Shown in pieces: positions 25,881 through 34,871 of a stretch of 64,000 nucleotides of DNA. The DNA comes from an uncultured Victivallales bacterium (lineage in GTDB: Bacteria; Verrucomicrobiota; Lentisphaeria; Victivallales; UBA1829): positions 4,212 through 68,211 of the forward strand of contig CAKUDG010000019.1 of the NCBI GenBank assembly GCA_934644965.1, given 5' to 3'. The translations under genes and the position numbers were made by a program. Position 1 is the first letter of the stretch. Each line of letters begins with the position of its first letter. Under the pieces are notes generated by a model that saw nothing but the letters and a program-made list of their open reading frames with translations, searched no databases and had not been told where the DNA came from.

Positions 25881-27590
25881 ATGCCGGAAGTCCGGGAACA
25901 GGAAACAATGATGAAGGGAGCGGACATTGTCGTCAAATGTCTTGAGAAAGCGGGAGTGGAGGTGATCTTCGCTTATCCCGGAGGACAGTCGATAGAGCTT
26001 CATCAGTCGTTGAGCCGTTCGTCGCTGCGCGTGGTTCTGCCCCGTCACGAACAGGGAGGCGCATTTGCCGCAGTGGGATACGCCCGGGCCACAGGGAAAA
26101 CCGGAGTCTGCATGGCGACAAGCGGCCCCGGAGCAACCAACCTCATCACCGGAATCGCAGACGCATACATGGATTCAATTCCGACGGTGTTCATTACCGG
26201 ACAGGTGGGTCTCTCCCTGATCGGGAAAAACGCGTTTCAGGAAACGGACATCATCGGAATCACCCGCCCGATCGTGAAACACAGCTTCCTCGTGCTCGAC
26301 ATTGACGATATCCCGAGAATCATGGACGACGCCTTCCGGATCGCCAATACCGGCCGGCCGGGGCCCGTCGTGGTGGATGTGCCGAAGAACATTCAGCAGC
26401 AGATGACGCGTCCCGTCTTTCCCGAATCCCCCTGCCACCTGCAGTATCAGGTGAAGCATACGGGTTTCCGGACCTCCGACGTGGAAGCCGTCCGTTCGGC
26501 CATCCGGCGCTCCCGGAAACCCTGCATTTACGCAGGCGGCGGCGTCATTACGGCAAACGCGTCTGAAGAACTCCGGAAATTCGCACACGCCTATCAGATA
26601 CCGGTGGCCACAACCCTTATGGGAATCGGCGCCTTCCCGGAAGATGATCCCCTTTCCCTGCGCTGGCTGGGCATGCACGGGACCTATTACGCCAATTATG
26701 CGGCAAACGAGTCGGATCTCCTGCTCGCCTTCGGAGCCAGATTCGACGACCGGGTGACCGGACCGACCGAAACCTTCGCTCCGGGCGCCCTGATCGTCCA
26801 TGTGGATATCGACTTTTCTGAAATCAACAAAAACAAACGGGCCGACATCGGCATCGTGGCGGACATCCGTGAATTTCTGGAAGCCCTGAACCACGATCCG
26901 TTCGTCACAGACTGCCGGCAATGGCATGAACAGATCGCCGCATGGAAAAAGGAACATCCCCTGACTTATGAGAAGAAAGAAGGTCTTCAGCCGCAGCATG
27001 TGGTGGAAACCCTCTGCCGTCTGACCGGAGGGAAGGCCATTGTGGTGCCCGGCGTGGGACAGCATCAGATGTGGGCGGCGCAGTATTACCGTTTTTCGGA
27101 ACCCAGGCACTTCCTGACCTCGGGCGGACTCGGATCCATGGGAATGGGTCTGCCCAGCGCAATGGGAGCAAAAATCGCCATGCCTGGAATGACCGTCGTC
27201 AACATCGACGGAGACGGATCCTTCCAGATGAACATCCAGGAACTCGGCACGCTGAATGCAGAGGATATCGACGTGAAGATGATCATCCTCAACAATCAGC
27301 ATCTCGGCATGGTCGCCCAGTGGGAAGACCGTTTTTACGGAAGCAACCGCGGGAACACCGTGATGGTCAACAGTCATTCGCAGCGTCCGTATCCGGACTT
27401 TGTCGCCATTGCGAAAGGCTACGGCATTCCCGGGCTGGAAATCAGCAGTCGCTCGGAAGTGGAGAACGCCGTCCGGACCATGCTGGAACACAAGGGAGCC
27501 TTCCTCCTGGATTGTCACACAGGGTACCATGAACACGTTCTGCCGATGATCCCTCCGGGAAAGACGTACCGGGACATTCTGGAGCACTAG
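25881..27590 (+). CDS. ilvB: Acetolactate synthase, large (catalytic) subunit
   Basis: About 569 residues from the chosen start. ThDP-dependent enzyme for the first common step of valine/isoleucine/leucine synthesis (two pyruvates, or pyruvate plus 2-oxobutyrate). Visible features: FAYPGGQSIELH and the catalytic Glu in RHEQGGAFAA near the N terminus; KNAFQETDIIGITRPIVKHS, typical of the biosynthetic enzyme; and the ThDP/Mg motif from GDGSFQMNIQELGT to NNQHLGM near the C terminus. ATG 25881 is preferred for its AAAGGG site; ATG 25836 in the same frame is possible. No small regulatory subunit gene (ilvN) or ilvC follows. Expression is probably governed by the leader at 25552-25695. Confidence 0.93.
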   Translation: MPEVREQETMMKGADIVVKCLEKAGVEVIFAYPGGQSIELHQSLSRSSLRVVLPRHEQGGAFAAVGYARATGKTGVCMATSGPGATNLITGIADAYMDSIPTVFITGQVGLSLIGKNAFQETDIIGITRPIVKHSFLVLDIDDIPRIMDDAFRIANTGRPGPVVVDVPKNIQQQMTRPVFPESPCHLQYQVKHTGFRTSDVEAVRSAIRRSRKPCIYAGGGVITANASEELRKFAHAYQIPVATTLMGIGAFPEDDPLSLRWLGMHGTYYANYAANESDLLLAFGARFDDRVTGPTETFAPGALIVHVDIDFSEINKNKRADIGIVADIREFLEALNHDPFVTDCRQWHEQIAAWKKEHPLTYEKKEGLQPQHVVETLCRLTGGKAIVVPGVGQHQMWAAQYYRFSEPRHFLTSGGLGSMGMGLPSAMGAKIAMPGMTVVNIDGDGSFQMNIQELGTLNAEDIDVKMIILNNQHLGMVAQWEDRFYGSNRGNTVMVNSHSQRPYPDFVAIAKGYGIPGLEISSRSEVENAVRTMLEHKGAFLLDCHTGYHEHVLPMIPPGKTYRDILEH

Positions 27591-27779
27591 CTCTGAGACG
27601 GGCCGTTTTTCCCGCACCACTCACAGGATTGCGCTCTTCTTTTTTCCCCGGAGATTTTCTCTGCAGCGCTCCTTCATCTGCCTTCCCGGAAGAAATCAGC
27701 GTATGATGAACGAGGGGAAGAAGATGCGCAATAAAAAGAGGGCGCACAAAGGAAAACGAAGCAGAGCCGAAAGACAGGA

Positions 27780-27866
27780 CAGCAAAAGACAGAACAGCGA
27801 AACACAGAACGTGAAATACAGAACGTGAAATACAGAACGTGAAATACAGAACGTGAAATACGGAGA
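27780..27866 (+). repeat. 14-bp tandem repeat before the BioF-type gene
   Basis: GTGAAATACAGAAC occurs three times in perfect tandem (27811-27852), followed by a partial fourth unit and preceded by two or three degenerate 15-bp units (AGCGAAACACAGAAC and similar). It ends about 20 bp before the start codon at 27885. Confidence 0.85.
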
Positions 27867-27884
27867 AAGGCGGCGTCAGTCATC

Positions 27885-29030
27885 ATGTTTCCTTCCTTTG
27901 CCGAGAAAGCACTGAATCTTGCGTCGGAAAAAGCCCTGAAGCGGACATTGCGCCCGGTGCATCGCGTGTCTTCGCGCGAATGTGTCATCGGGGGGAAGCG
28001 CTTTCTGGATTTTTCCTCCAACGACTATCTGGGATTTTCCGTCCGGGAGGAAGTGAAGGCGGGAGCCATCCGCTGGACGGAGAAGTACGGAGCAGGTTCC
28101 GGCGCCGCAAGACTGATTTCGGGGACAAGTGAAGCCTGTCTGGAACTGGAACAAAGGATTGCATCGTGGAAGGGTTTTGAATCTGCGCTGATCGTCGGCT
28201 CCGGCTATATGGCGAATCTCGGGGTGGTGGAATCGCTGGCCCGCCGTTCCAGCGCGGTGTTTGCGGACAAACTCAACCATGCGAGTCTGAACAGGGGCTG
28301 CACGCTCTCGCAGGCACATTTCCTGCGGTACCGGCATTGCGACATGGAACAGCTGAAGCTCCTTGCGGAGCGGGATCCCTTTCCGGAAGGACTGCTGACA
28401 AGCGATACCGTCTTCAGCATGGATGGCGACATTGCACCGCTGGAGGAACTTTCCCGGATTGCCGCGGCTCACAGCCTTGTCCTCTATCTGGACGACGCCC
28501 ACGGGAGCGGCGTTTTCGGGACACACGGCAAAGGACTCGCAGGACCGGAAAACTGCGACCTGGCTCTGACGACGTTCAGCAAGGCGCTCGGCTCCTACGG
28601 CGGAGCCGTCTGCTGCTCGGCCCGGATGAAGGAATACCTGATCCAGAGCTGTGCGCCGTTTATCTTCAGCACGGCGCTGCCTCCCGCGGCGCTGGGAGCG
28701 ACGGAGGCGGCGCTGGACCTGCTCATGCAGGAGGAAACTGATGCCCTGCGGGAACGGCTTCTCCGGATGTCCGCCCATGTCCGGGACGAACTGAAGAGCA
28801 TGGGCTATGAGACGGGCGCCTCCCGGAGCATGGTGATTCCCGTCATCATCGGAGACGCGGACAAAACGCTTCGTTTTTCCGCATCGCTTTCGGAAAACGG
28901 GATTTACGCTCTGGCAGTACGTCCGCCGACCGTTCCCGCCGGGACCTCCCGGATCCGGCTTTCCCTGAACGCCTCCCATACGGACATGGATCTGGAAAAA
29001 CTTCTTGAAGTATTCCGCCGTCTGGCGTGA
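27885..29030 (+). CDS. bioF: 8-amino-7-oxononanoate synthase-type enzyme (BioF family)
   Basis: A 381-residue alpha-oxoamine synthase (fold type I PLP). Visible: SSNDYLGF (44-51), GSGAARLISGTS (71-82), DDAHGSGVFG (203-212), the PLP lysine K233 in FSKALGSYGG, and the C-terminal RPPTVPAGTSRIRLSL, which favours the biotin enzyme over other family members (2-amino-3-ketobutyrate CoA ligase, serine palmitoyltransferase). It would condense pimeloyl-ACP or -CoA with alanine. No other biotin gene is in the window, so the assignment rests on sequence only. The start follows a 14-bp tandem repeat. Confidence 0.85.
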   Translation: MFPSFAEKALNLASEKALKRTLRPVHRVSSRECVIGGKRFLDFSSNDYLGFSVREEVKAGAIRWTEKYGAGSGAARLISGTSEACLELEQRIASWKGFESALIVGSGYMANLGVVESLARRSSAVFADKLNHASLNRGCTLSQAHFLRYRHCDMEQLKLLAERDPFPEGLLTSDTVFSMDGDIAPLEELSRIAAAHSLVLYLDDAHGSGVFGTHGKGLAGPENCDLALTTFSKALGSYGGAVCCSARMKEYLIQSCAPFIFSTALPPAALGATEAALDLLMQEETDALRERLLRMSAHVRDELKSMGYETGASRSMVIPVIIGDADKTLRFSASLSENGIYALAVRPPTVPAGTSRIRLSLNASHTDMDLEKLLEVFRRLA

Positions 29031-29037
29031 TTTTCAT

Positions 29038-29066
29038 TTGCAGAATCGCCTTCGGGAATGTATCTT
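29038..29066 (+). promoter_or_regulatory. Sigma-70-like promoter of the DUF1015 gene
   Basis: TTGCAG (29038-29043), 17-bp spacer ending in ATG, TATCTT (29061-29066), starting 8 bp after the BioF stop. It supports separate transcription of the next gene. Confidence 0.65.
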
Positions 29067-29101
29067 ACCGAGATGCAAAAAATCAAGGAGATCATTCAAC
29101 C

Positions 29102-30334
29102 ATGGCTGTATTTCTGCCTTTCAACGCCCTGATGCCCGAAGCGGAAAAAGCCGCGCTTGTGGCGGCAGTGCCTTACGATGTCGTCAATACGGCGGAAGCG
29201 GCCGCACTTGCCGCAGGGAATCCGCTGTCCTTCCTCCGCGTGTCCCGCCCGGAAATCGAAATGGAACCGGGAACGGATCTGCATTCGGAAGAAGTGTATG
29301 CCAAGGCGGCAGCAAATTTTCAGCGTCTCTGCAAAGAAGCGCCGCTGAAACCGGATCCGGCAAAGAACCTGTATGTGTATTCCCTGAAAATGGGGGATCA
29401 TACCCAGGTCGGAATCGCCGGAGTCGCCTCCACGGAGGAATATGACTGCGGGATTGTCAAAAAACACGAGAAGACCCGGAGAGACAAGGAGGACGACAGA
29501 GCACGCCATGTCATGGAACTCCGTTCCCAGACCGGTCCGGTGTTCCTGACCTACCGCGATTCCGATTCACTCAATGCCCTGGTCGGGGAAATCATCCGGA
29601 ACGAAAACCCGTGTTTTGCCTTCACAGCTCCGGACGGGATCGAACACAAACTCTGGAAAGCGGGAGACAAAAGCGAAAAACTCAGCACCCTCTTCCGGGA
29701 TGAAGTACCGTGTTTTTACATAGCGGACGGACATCACCGGGCAGCTTCCGCCTCCCGCGCGGCGGCAACCTGCAGGACGGCGAATCCGGCACATACGGGG
29801 AAAGAGGAATACAATTATTTTCTGGCGGTTGCGTTTCCTGCGTCCCAGCTGCGGATTCTGGCCTACAACCGTGCGGTCCGGGATCTGAACGGGCATACGG
29901 CGGAATCGCTTCTGGAGAAGATCTCAGAAAAATTCCATGTCACGGAAACGACGGAGAAGACACCGCCAGAGAGCGGGACGTTCTGCATGTATCTGAATTC
30001 GAAATGGTATCTGCTCCGCCCGAAATTCGACATTTCCGGACTCGGAGTGACCGAACAGCTGGATGTCAGCATCCTTCAGGACAACATTCTCGCTCCGCTG
30101 CTTGGGATCGATGATCCGAGGACCAACAGCCGGATCGACTTCATCGGCGGCATCCGCGGGACCGGAGAACTGGAACGTCTGGTCTCAGGAGGTCAGGCGC
30201 GCGTGGCGTTTTCGATGTATCCGACCACCCTTGAACAGCTGATGTCGATTGCCGACGCAGGGGAGATCATGCCTCCGAAATCCACCTGGTTCGAGCCGAA
30301 GCTCCGCGACGGACTCGTATGTCACAATTTCTGA
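29102..30334 (+). CDS. DUF1015 family protein
   Basis: A 410-residue protein of the DUF1015 family, recognised by its N-terminal pattern VPYDVVNTAEA followed by NPLSFLRVSRPEIE, by KKHEKTRRDKEDDRARH near residue 120, and by the YIADGHHRAASAS segment near 210. The conserved His/Arg/Asp residues suggest an enzyme, possibly a kinase- or phosphatase-like one, but no activity is established that I can rely on. AAGGAGA lies 10 bp before the ATG at 29102. No paralogous context (such as serine-metabolism genes) is nearby. Confidence 0.85.
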   Translation: MAVFLPFNALMPEAEKAALVAAVPYDVVNTAEAAALAAGNPLSFLRVSRPEIEMEPGTDLHSEEVYAKAAANFQRLCKEAPLKPDPAKNLYVYSLKMGDHTQVGIAGVASTEEYDCGIVKKHEKTRRDKEDDRARHVMELRSQTGPVFLTYRDSDSLNALVGEIIRNENPCFAFTAPDGIEHKLWKAGDKSEKLSTLFRDEVPCFYIADGHHRAASASRAAATCRTANPAHTGKEEYNYFLAVAFPASQLRILAYNRAVRDLNGHTAESLLEKISEKFHVTETTEKTPPESGTFCMYLNSKWYLLRPKFDISGLGVTEQLDVSILQDNILAPLLGIDDPRTNSRIDFIGGIRGTGELERLVSGGQARVAFSMYPTTLEQLMSIADAGEIMPPKSTWFEPKLRDGLVCHNF

Positions 30335-30390
30335 AAACCCAAGTTGCAGATATGTATTTTCATTCCCAGTTCTGAGGAGATCTTCCATTC

Positions 30391-31134
30391 ATGAAAACGG
30401 CAGCCATCATTCCCGCCCGTTACGGCAGTACGCGTTTCCCCGGCAAAGTTCTTGCGGAACTGGACGGGAAACCCATTGTACGCTGGGTCTGGGAAAACGC
30501 CAGACGCAGCCGCGCGGACCGCGTGATCATCGCCACCGACGATGAACGGGTGAGGACCGCGGCCCGGACCTTCGGCGCGGAATGCGTCATGACTTCCCCG
30601 AACCATGCCACCGGATCCGACCGGATCTGGGAGGCGGCGTCCGGAATTGACGCAGAAATCCTCATCAATGTCCAAGGAGACGAACCCCTGATCGAACCGG
30701 AAGTCATCAACGGACTCATCGATGCGCTGGAGGAACCCTCGGGCCCGGATATTGCGACCGTGGCGGTGATCCATCCCCGGAAGGAGTTTGAAAACAATCC
30801 GAACTGCGTCAAAGTGGTGTTTGACGAAAAGGGCTATGCTCTGTATTTCAGCCGTTCCATGATTCCGTATCTCAGAGAAGGGGGGACGGATACACCGACG
30901 TACCGTCACTGGGGTCTCTATGCCTATCGGCGCGCAGCGCTGGAGCGTTTTGTCTCCATGCCGAAAGGAAGGCTCGAACAGTGCGAATCCCTCGAGCAGC
31001 TCCGTGCACTGGAAAACGGAATGAAAATCAAGGTGATCACAACGGAATTCCAAAGCATCGGAATTGATACGCCGGAAGATCTGGAAGCTGCGGAAAAATG
31101 GATTTCCGGACTGAAAAGTAAAAGACATCTTTGA
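30391..31134 (+). CDS. kdsB: 3-deoxy-manno-octulosonate cytidylyltransferase
   Basis: A 247-residue enzyme that activates Kdo with CTP to CMP-Kdo, for transfer to lipid A. The nucleotidyltransferase signature IPARYGSTRFPGK is at residues 7-19, NVQGDEPLI at about 94-102, and the conserved RHWGLYAYRR near 170. GAGGAGA lies before the ATG. It opens a run of six plus-strand genes for Kdo synthesis and lipopolysaccharide export; a 260-bp gap follows before kdsA. Confidence 0.95.
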   Translation: MKTAAIIPARYGSTRFPGKVLAELDGKPIVRWVWENARRSRADRVIIATDDERVRTAARTFGAECVMTSPNHATGSDRIWEAASGIDAEILINVQGDEPLIEPEVINGLIDALEEPSGPDIATVAVIHPRKEFENNPNCVKVVFDEKGYALYFSRSMIPYLREGGTDTPTYRHWGLYAYRRAALERFVSMPKGRLEQCESLEQLRALENGMKIKVITTEFQSIGIDTPEDLEAAEKWISGLKSKRHL

Positions 31135-31394
31135 AATACGGGAAAAAGAAGGAAGCACGGCGGCGTCCGGGAGAAACAGACGGAGTCTACGGAGTCTGAG
31201 GAAGAAAAGAAGACGGACAGCAGCCCTTCTTTTTTCCCCCTCCCCTGCAGACGCACACGCAAAAAACATGGCGGCAGGGAATCAAGAAGAAAAAGAAAAG
31301 GCTGCGGCGGAGAAGAGAGAAAGAGAAACAGCGACACGAAAGAAAACTGCGCGGCATAAGGGAAAAAAGAAGAAGATCGGAGTGTGAAGGAAGC

Positions 31395-32216
31395 ATGAAT
31401 TCTGTAAAAGTCGGCGGCATAGAGATCGGGAAAGGTCAACTGTGCGTGATAGCGGGGCCCTGTGTGGCGGAGAGTCTGGAGCTGTGTCTCCTGGTGGCGG
31501 AACGGATGCGCGATCTCTGCGCGGCGCGCGGGATTTCCTACATATTCAAAGCCTCGTATGACAAAGCGAACCGTTCGTCGTGCGACTCCTTCCGCGGACT
31601 CGGAATCAACCACGGACTGGACGTGCTTGCCACAGTACGAGACACCTTTCACCTTCCTGTTCTGACAGACGTGCATGAATCGGAACAGGCCGAACGCGTG
31701 GCACAGGTGGCGGATGTTCTCCAGGTGCCGGCGTTTCTGTGCCGCCAGACAGATCTTCTGACGGCATGTGCCGCAACCGGCAAAGCAGTCAATGTCAAGA
31801 AAGGACAGTTTCTGGCGCCGGAAGACATGAAAGGCGTCCTGGGGAAACTGCGCATGGGAGGCTGCAATCAGATTCTCCTGACGGAACGCGGATCCAGCTT
31901 TGGCTATCACAATCTGGTGGTGGATATGCGCGGTCTTCAGATCATGCGCGATTTTCAGGTGCCAGTGGTGTTCGATGCGACACATTCCGTGCAGCTTCCC
32001 GGCGGACTCGGGCATGCATCGGGCGGGCAGCGTCAGTTTGTGGCTCCGCTCGCGCGCGCGGCCGCGGCGGTGGGAATCGACGCGCTTTTCATGGAAGTGC
32101 ATCCCGATCCGGACAAGGCCCTCTCCGACGGGCCGAATTCCCTGAATTTCACCGATGCCGAAAAAATACTCGACGAGGTTCTGGCGATCCATGAGCTTGC
32201 AGGAAAAATCTCTTAA
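31395..32216 (+). CDS. kdsA: 3-deoxy-8-phosphooctulonate synthase (metal-dependent type)
   Basis: A 273-residue enzyme that condenses phosphoenolpyruvate with arabinose-5-phosphate to Kdo-8-phosphate. IAGPC (19-23) carries C23, equivalent to the metal-binding Cys of the Aquifex-type enzyme where E. coli has Asn; the other ligands are visible as His in DATHSVQLPGG, Glu in FMEVHPDPDKA and Asp in LSDG. KASYDKANRSS and LCRQTDLL are family hallmarks. The stop overlaps the kdsC start by 26 bp. Confidence 0.96.
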   Translation: MNSVKVGGIEIGKGQLCVIAGPCVAESLELCLLVAERMRDLCAARGISYIFKASYDKANRSSCDSFRGLGINHGLDVLATVRDTFHLPVLTDVHESEQAERVAQVADVLQVPAFLCRQTDLLTACAATGKAVNVKKGQFLAPEDMKGVLGKLRMGGCNQILLTERGSSFGYHNLVVDMRGLQIMRDFQVPVVFDATHSVQLPGGLGHASGGQRQFVAPLARAAAAVGIDALFMEVHPDPDKALSDGPNSLNFTDAEKILDEVLAIHELAGKIS

Positions 32217-32715
32217 AATCAAAGCCCTGGTCCTGGATGTGGACGGGGTCCTGACCGACGGACGGATCGGCTATTCAGGCGATTCCGGCTGTGAGATCAA
32301 GTTTTTTGACGTCCGTGACGGACACGGAATCAAACTTGCACTCCGCGCGGGTCTGAAAGTCGGGATTCTTTCCGGACGCCGTTCCCAGGCCAATGAGGTC
32401 CGTGCCTCGGAGCTCGGGCTGAGCTTTCTGTATCAGGGAGTCAAGGACAAGAAAAGCGGTCTGGAACAACTTCTGGAGGAACAGGGGCTGCTTGCGGAAG
32501 AATGTCTGTATATCGGAGACGACGTTGTGGACATTCCCCCGATGCGTCTCAGCGGAATCGCCGTCGCAGTCGGAGACGGAGTGCGCGAACTGGATGCAGT
32601 CTGCGATTTCCGAACCACGGCAAAGGGCGGCCGCGGCGCCGTCCGTGAAACCATCGAATGGCTTTTGAAGGAGCGGAACCAATGGAACGGATTGATGCAA
32701 AGATATTTTTCCTGA
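32191..32715 (+). CDS. kdsC: Kdo-8-phosphate phosphatase
   Basis: A 174-residue HAD phosphatase of the C0 (cap-less, tetrameric) type. The nucleophile motif DVDGVLTDG and the later GDDVVDIPPM match KdsC, and the short length fits. It removes phosphate from Kdo-8-phosphate before CMP activation. Start chosen at 32191; it overlaps kdsA by 26 bp and its end overlaps the LptC-like gene by 34 bp, so translation of the three is probably coupled. Confidence 0.93.
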   Translation: MSLQEKSLKIKALVLDVDGVLTDGRIGYSGDSGCEIKFFDVRDGHGIKLALRAGLKVGILSGRRSQANEVRASELGLSFLYQGVKDKKSGLEQLLEEQGLLAEECLYIGDDVVDIPPMRLSGIAVAVGDGVRELDAVCDFRTTAKGGRGAVRETIEWLLKERNQWNGLMQRYFS

Positions 32716-33320
32716 TCTTCTTTTCCGCGTTTGCGTTTTTTTTGCTCTCTCCCGTGGAGACAAAGGGAGCAAACGAGGGACTCGCGGCGCTTTCCCAGAG
32801 TTATCAGCTGGCGCAGTATGACAAGAAAACCAACCGTCTCCAGTTCATCGTCTACGGAGACGCGGCCCACGTGATCGGCGCCATGACGGAACTCACCGAA
32901 CCGATCCTTGCCATCGTCAAGGACATGGATTACGACATCAATTCCTTCAAACCCCTGAACGGTTTGAAGCCCTATCCGCTCGACGCCGATCAGAAGACCA
33001 TCGACGAATACTGGAAGGACAAAACCCAGCTCCGCGCCATCATCTCCGGACCGAGCGGAATCTTCGACATCACCACACATACTCTCAGAGGAGACGGAAA
33101 GGCTTATTTCCGTTCCCCGGAAATTGATATCGACGGAGTCGGATTCGACGCCTATCAGAAACGGAAATTCATTCATATACGCAATCAGGTCAAAGTCGTC
33201 ATTCGTCCCGCACTGAGGCGGAGCGTGACTCCGGACCAGCAGAAAACCGCCGTCCGTGCCGTCTCCGGCGGCAGCGGCGGAATGCCTGAACAAAATCAAA
33301 CACAAGGAAATGAAAAATGA
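32682..33320 (+). CDS. LptC-like lipopolysaccharide export protein
   Basis: A 212-residue protein. One N-terminal hydrophobic segment (about 8-24) anchors or exports it, and the rest is periplasmic. The C-terminal half has the LptC-type strand pattern (TTHTLRGDGKAYFRSPEIDIDG, split here as TTHTLRGDGKAYF and RSPEIDIDGVGF). LptC joins the inner-membrane LptBFG complex to LptA. Sequence similarity alone is modest; position between kdsC and an LptA-like gene makes the call. AAGGAG lies 9 bp before ATG 32682. It overlaps the next gene by 4 bp. Confidence 0.7.
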   Translation: MERIDAKIFFLIFFSAFAFFLLSPVETKGANEGLAALSQSYQLAQYDKKTNRLQFIVYGDAAHVIGAMTELTEPILAIVKDMDYDINSFKPLNGLKPYPLDADQKTIDEYWKDKTQLRAIISGPSGIFDITTHTLRGDGKAYFRSPEIDIDGVGFDAYQKRKFIHIRNQVKVVIRPALRRSVTPDQQKTAVRAVSGGSGGMPEQNQTQGNEK

Positions 33321-34051
33321 AAATCCCCTCCGTTTTCCCCCGCAAGACTTTCATCGCTGCGTTTCTGTTGCTCTCCTTCGGATATTTCTGTCCGGAAGTT
33401 TCGGCACAGCTCTCCTTCTTTTCCGCCGGGAAATCCAGAGAGCGCACGGATGCGCCCACATACATCTCCTCGGACACCATGGATATCGATATTGAAAACA
33501 ACATCGCCACTCTTCTCGGCAATGTCGAAGTGGACGATCAGGACCTGAACATCAAATGCAATAAAATGGTCATCTATCTCGAAGAGAAGAATCAGAAGAA
33601 GTCCGATTCCGGGGCGGCCGCCTCCGGCTCTGCGGGGAAAGGGATCTCCGGGGAAAAGGAGGAGTCAGGTCCGGACGTGGGAGATCCCGGAGACAACAAA
33701 CAGCTCTCCAGAATCGAATGTATCGGAGACGTGGTCATCACGCGCAAAATCCCTGCGGGATCCGTCGAGGAGGAACAGAAAGCCATTGCCGGAAAGGCCG
33801 TGTACGACCTGATTCAAGACACCATCACCCTGTATGAAAAACCCGTCCTGATCAAAGGGCGTGACCGGCTTGTCGGAGACCGGGTCATTCTCCATCCGAA
33901 ATCGGGGAAAGTCGAAATCATCAAAGGCAAGATCACCACCCTCGGCGGACTCGACAAAGCCGCGAAAGACAGCGGAATTTCCGCCCCCGGGCAGGAAGAA
34001 AAAGCTTCATCCGGATCTCTCCCCGGCGGAGAAGGAGCAGCAGCCCAATAA
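33317..34051 (+). CDS. lptA: LptA/OstA-like periplasmic lipopolysaccharide transport protein
   Basis: A 244-residue exported protein. Signal peptide at 1 to about 31 (ending VSA). Then the OstA-type jellyroll: YISSDTMDIDIENNIATLLG, NVEVDDQDLNIKCNKMVIYL, and after a Ser/Glu/Gly-rich insertion (about 96-130) the second half with IECIGDVVITRK and LIKGRDRLVGDRVILHPKSG. LptA forms the periplasmic bridge for lipopolysaccharide. The insertion and the polar C-terminal tail are not typical of E. coli LptA. It starts inside the LptC-like gene (ATGA overlap) and lies 42 bp before lptB. Confidence 0.82.
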   Translation: MKIPSVFPRKTFIAAFLLLSFGYFCPEVSAQLSFFSAGKSRERTDAPTYISSDTMDIDIENNIATLLGNVEVDDQDLNIKCNKMVIYLEEKNQKKSDSGAAASGSAGKGISGEKEESGPDVGDPGDNKQLSRIECIGDVVITRKIPAGSVEEEQKAIAGKAVYDLIQDTITLYEKPVLIKGRDRLVGDRVILHPKSGKVEIIKGKITTLGGLDKAAKDSGISAPGQEEKASSGSLPGGEGAAAQ

Positions 34052-34093
34052 CCCAAGCCCAGAACTGAGACAGAACGAAAAAGGAACTCCCCT

Positions 34094-34834
34094 ATGATGA
34101 GCGAGGATGAAGAACTGCTTCTCGATGCGCAAGGACTCATGAAATCCTATCGCGGAAGACGCGTTGTTTCCAATGTGAACATCCATGTCAAACGCGGCGA
34201 AGTCGTGGGCCTGCTCGGACCCAACGGCGCCGGGAAAACCACCAGCTTCTACATGATCATGGGCCTGATCAAACCCGATGCGGGAACCATCATCTTCAAA
34301 GGAATGGATGTCTCGCGCCTGCCCATGTACATCCGCGCCAGAATGGGAATGGGCTATCTGGCCCAGGAACCCTCCATCTTCCGGAAACTGACCGTGGAGG
34401 AGAATATCATGGCCATTCTGGAAACTCTGGCCATCTCCAGAAAAGAACGCAAACAGCGTCTGGAACAGCTCCTCGGAGAGCTCGAACTGGCCCACCTGGC
34501 AAAACAGAAGGCCATGACACTTTCCGGAGGTGAACGCAGAAGACTGGAAATCACACGCGCTCTCGTCACCAATCCCTCCTTCATCCTCTTGGACGAACCT
34601 TTCAGCGGGGTCGATCCCCTCGCAGTCTATGATGTCCAGCAGATCATTCTCCAGCTCAAGGACCGGAACCTCGGCATCCTCATCACCGACCATAACGTCC
34701 GGGAAACCCTCTCCTGCGTCGACCGAGCCTACCTGATGGCCAGCGGAACCATCCTTTGCGAGGGCGACAAGGATTTCCTCGTCAACGATGAAAAGGCCCG
34801 TGAACTCTATCTGGGGCCGCAGTTCACCATGTAA
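34094..34834 (+). CDS. lptB: Lipopolysaccharide export ATP-binding protein LptB
   Basis: A 246-residue ABC ATPase. Walker A GPNGAGKTT near 42-50, LAQEPSIFRKLTVEENI (typical LptB Q-loop region), signature LSGGERRR, Walker B FILLDEP with FSGVDPLAV, and switch His in ITDHNVRETL. These are specific to LptB within the family. It powers extraction of lipopolysaccharide with LptF/LptG, which are not in the window. A perfect intrinsic terminator follows at 34872. Confidence 0.96.
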   Translation: MMSEDEELLLDAQGLMKSYRGRRVVSNVNIHVKRGEVVGLLGPNGAGKTTSFYMIMGLIKPDAGTIIFKGMDVSRLPMYIRARMGMGYLAQEPSIFRKLTVEENIMAILETLAISRKERKQRLEQLLGELELAHLAKQKAMTLSGGERRRLEITRALVTNPSFILLDEPFSGVDPLAVYDVQQIILQLKDRNLGILITDHNVRETLSCVDRAYLMASGTILCEGDKDFLVNDEKARELYLGPQFTM

Positions 34835-34871
34835 TCTCTTCCCCCCTTCAGAAGGGGAGAAAGAAAGAAGA

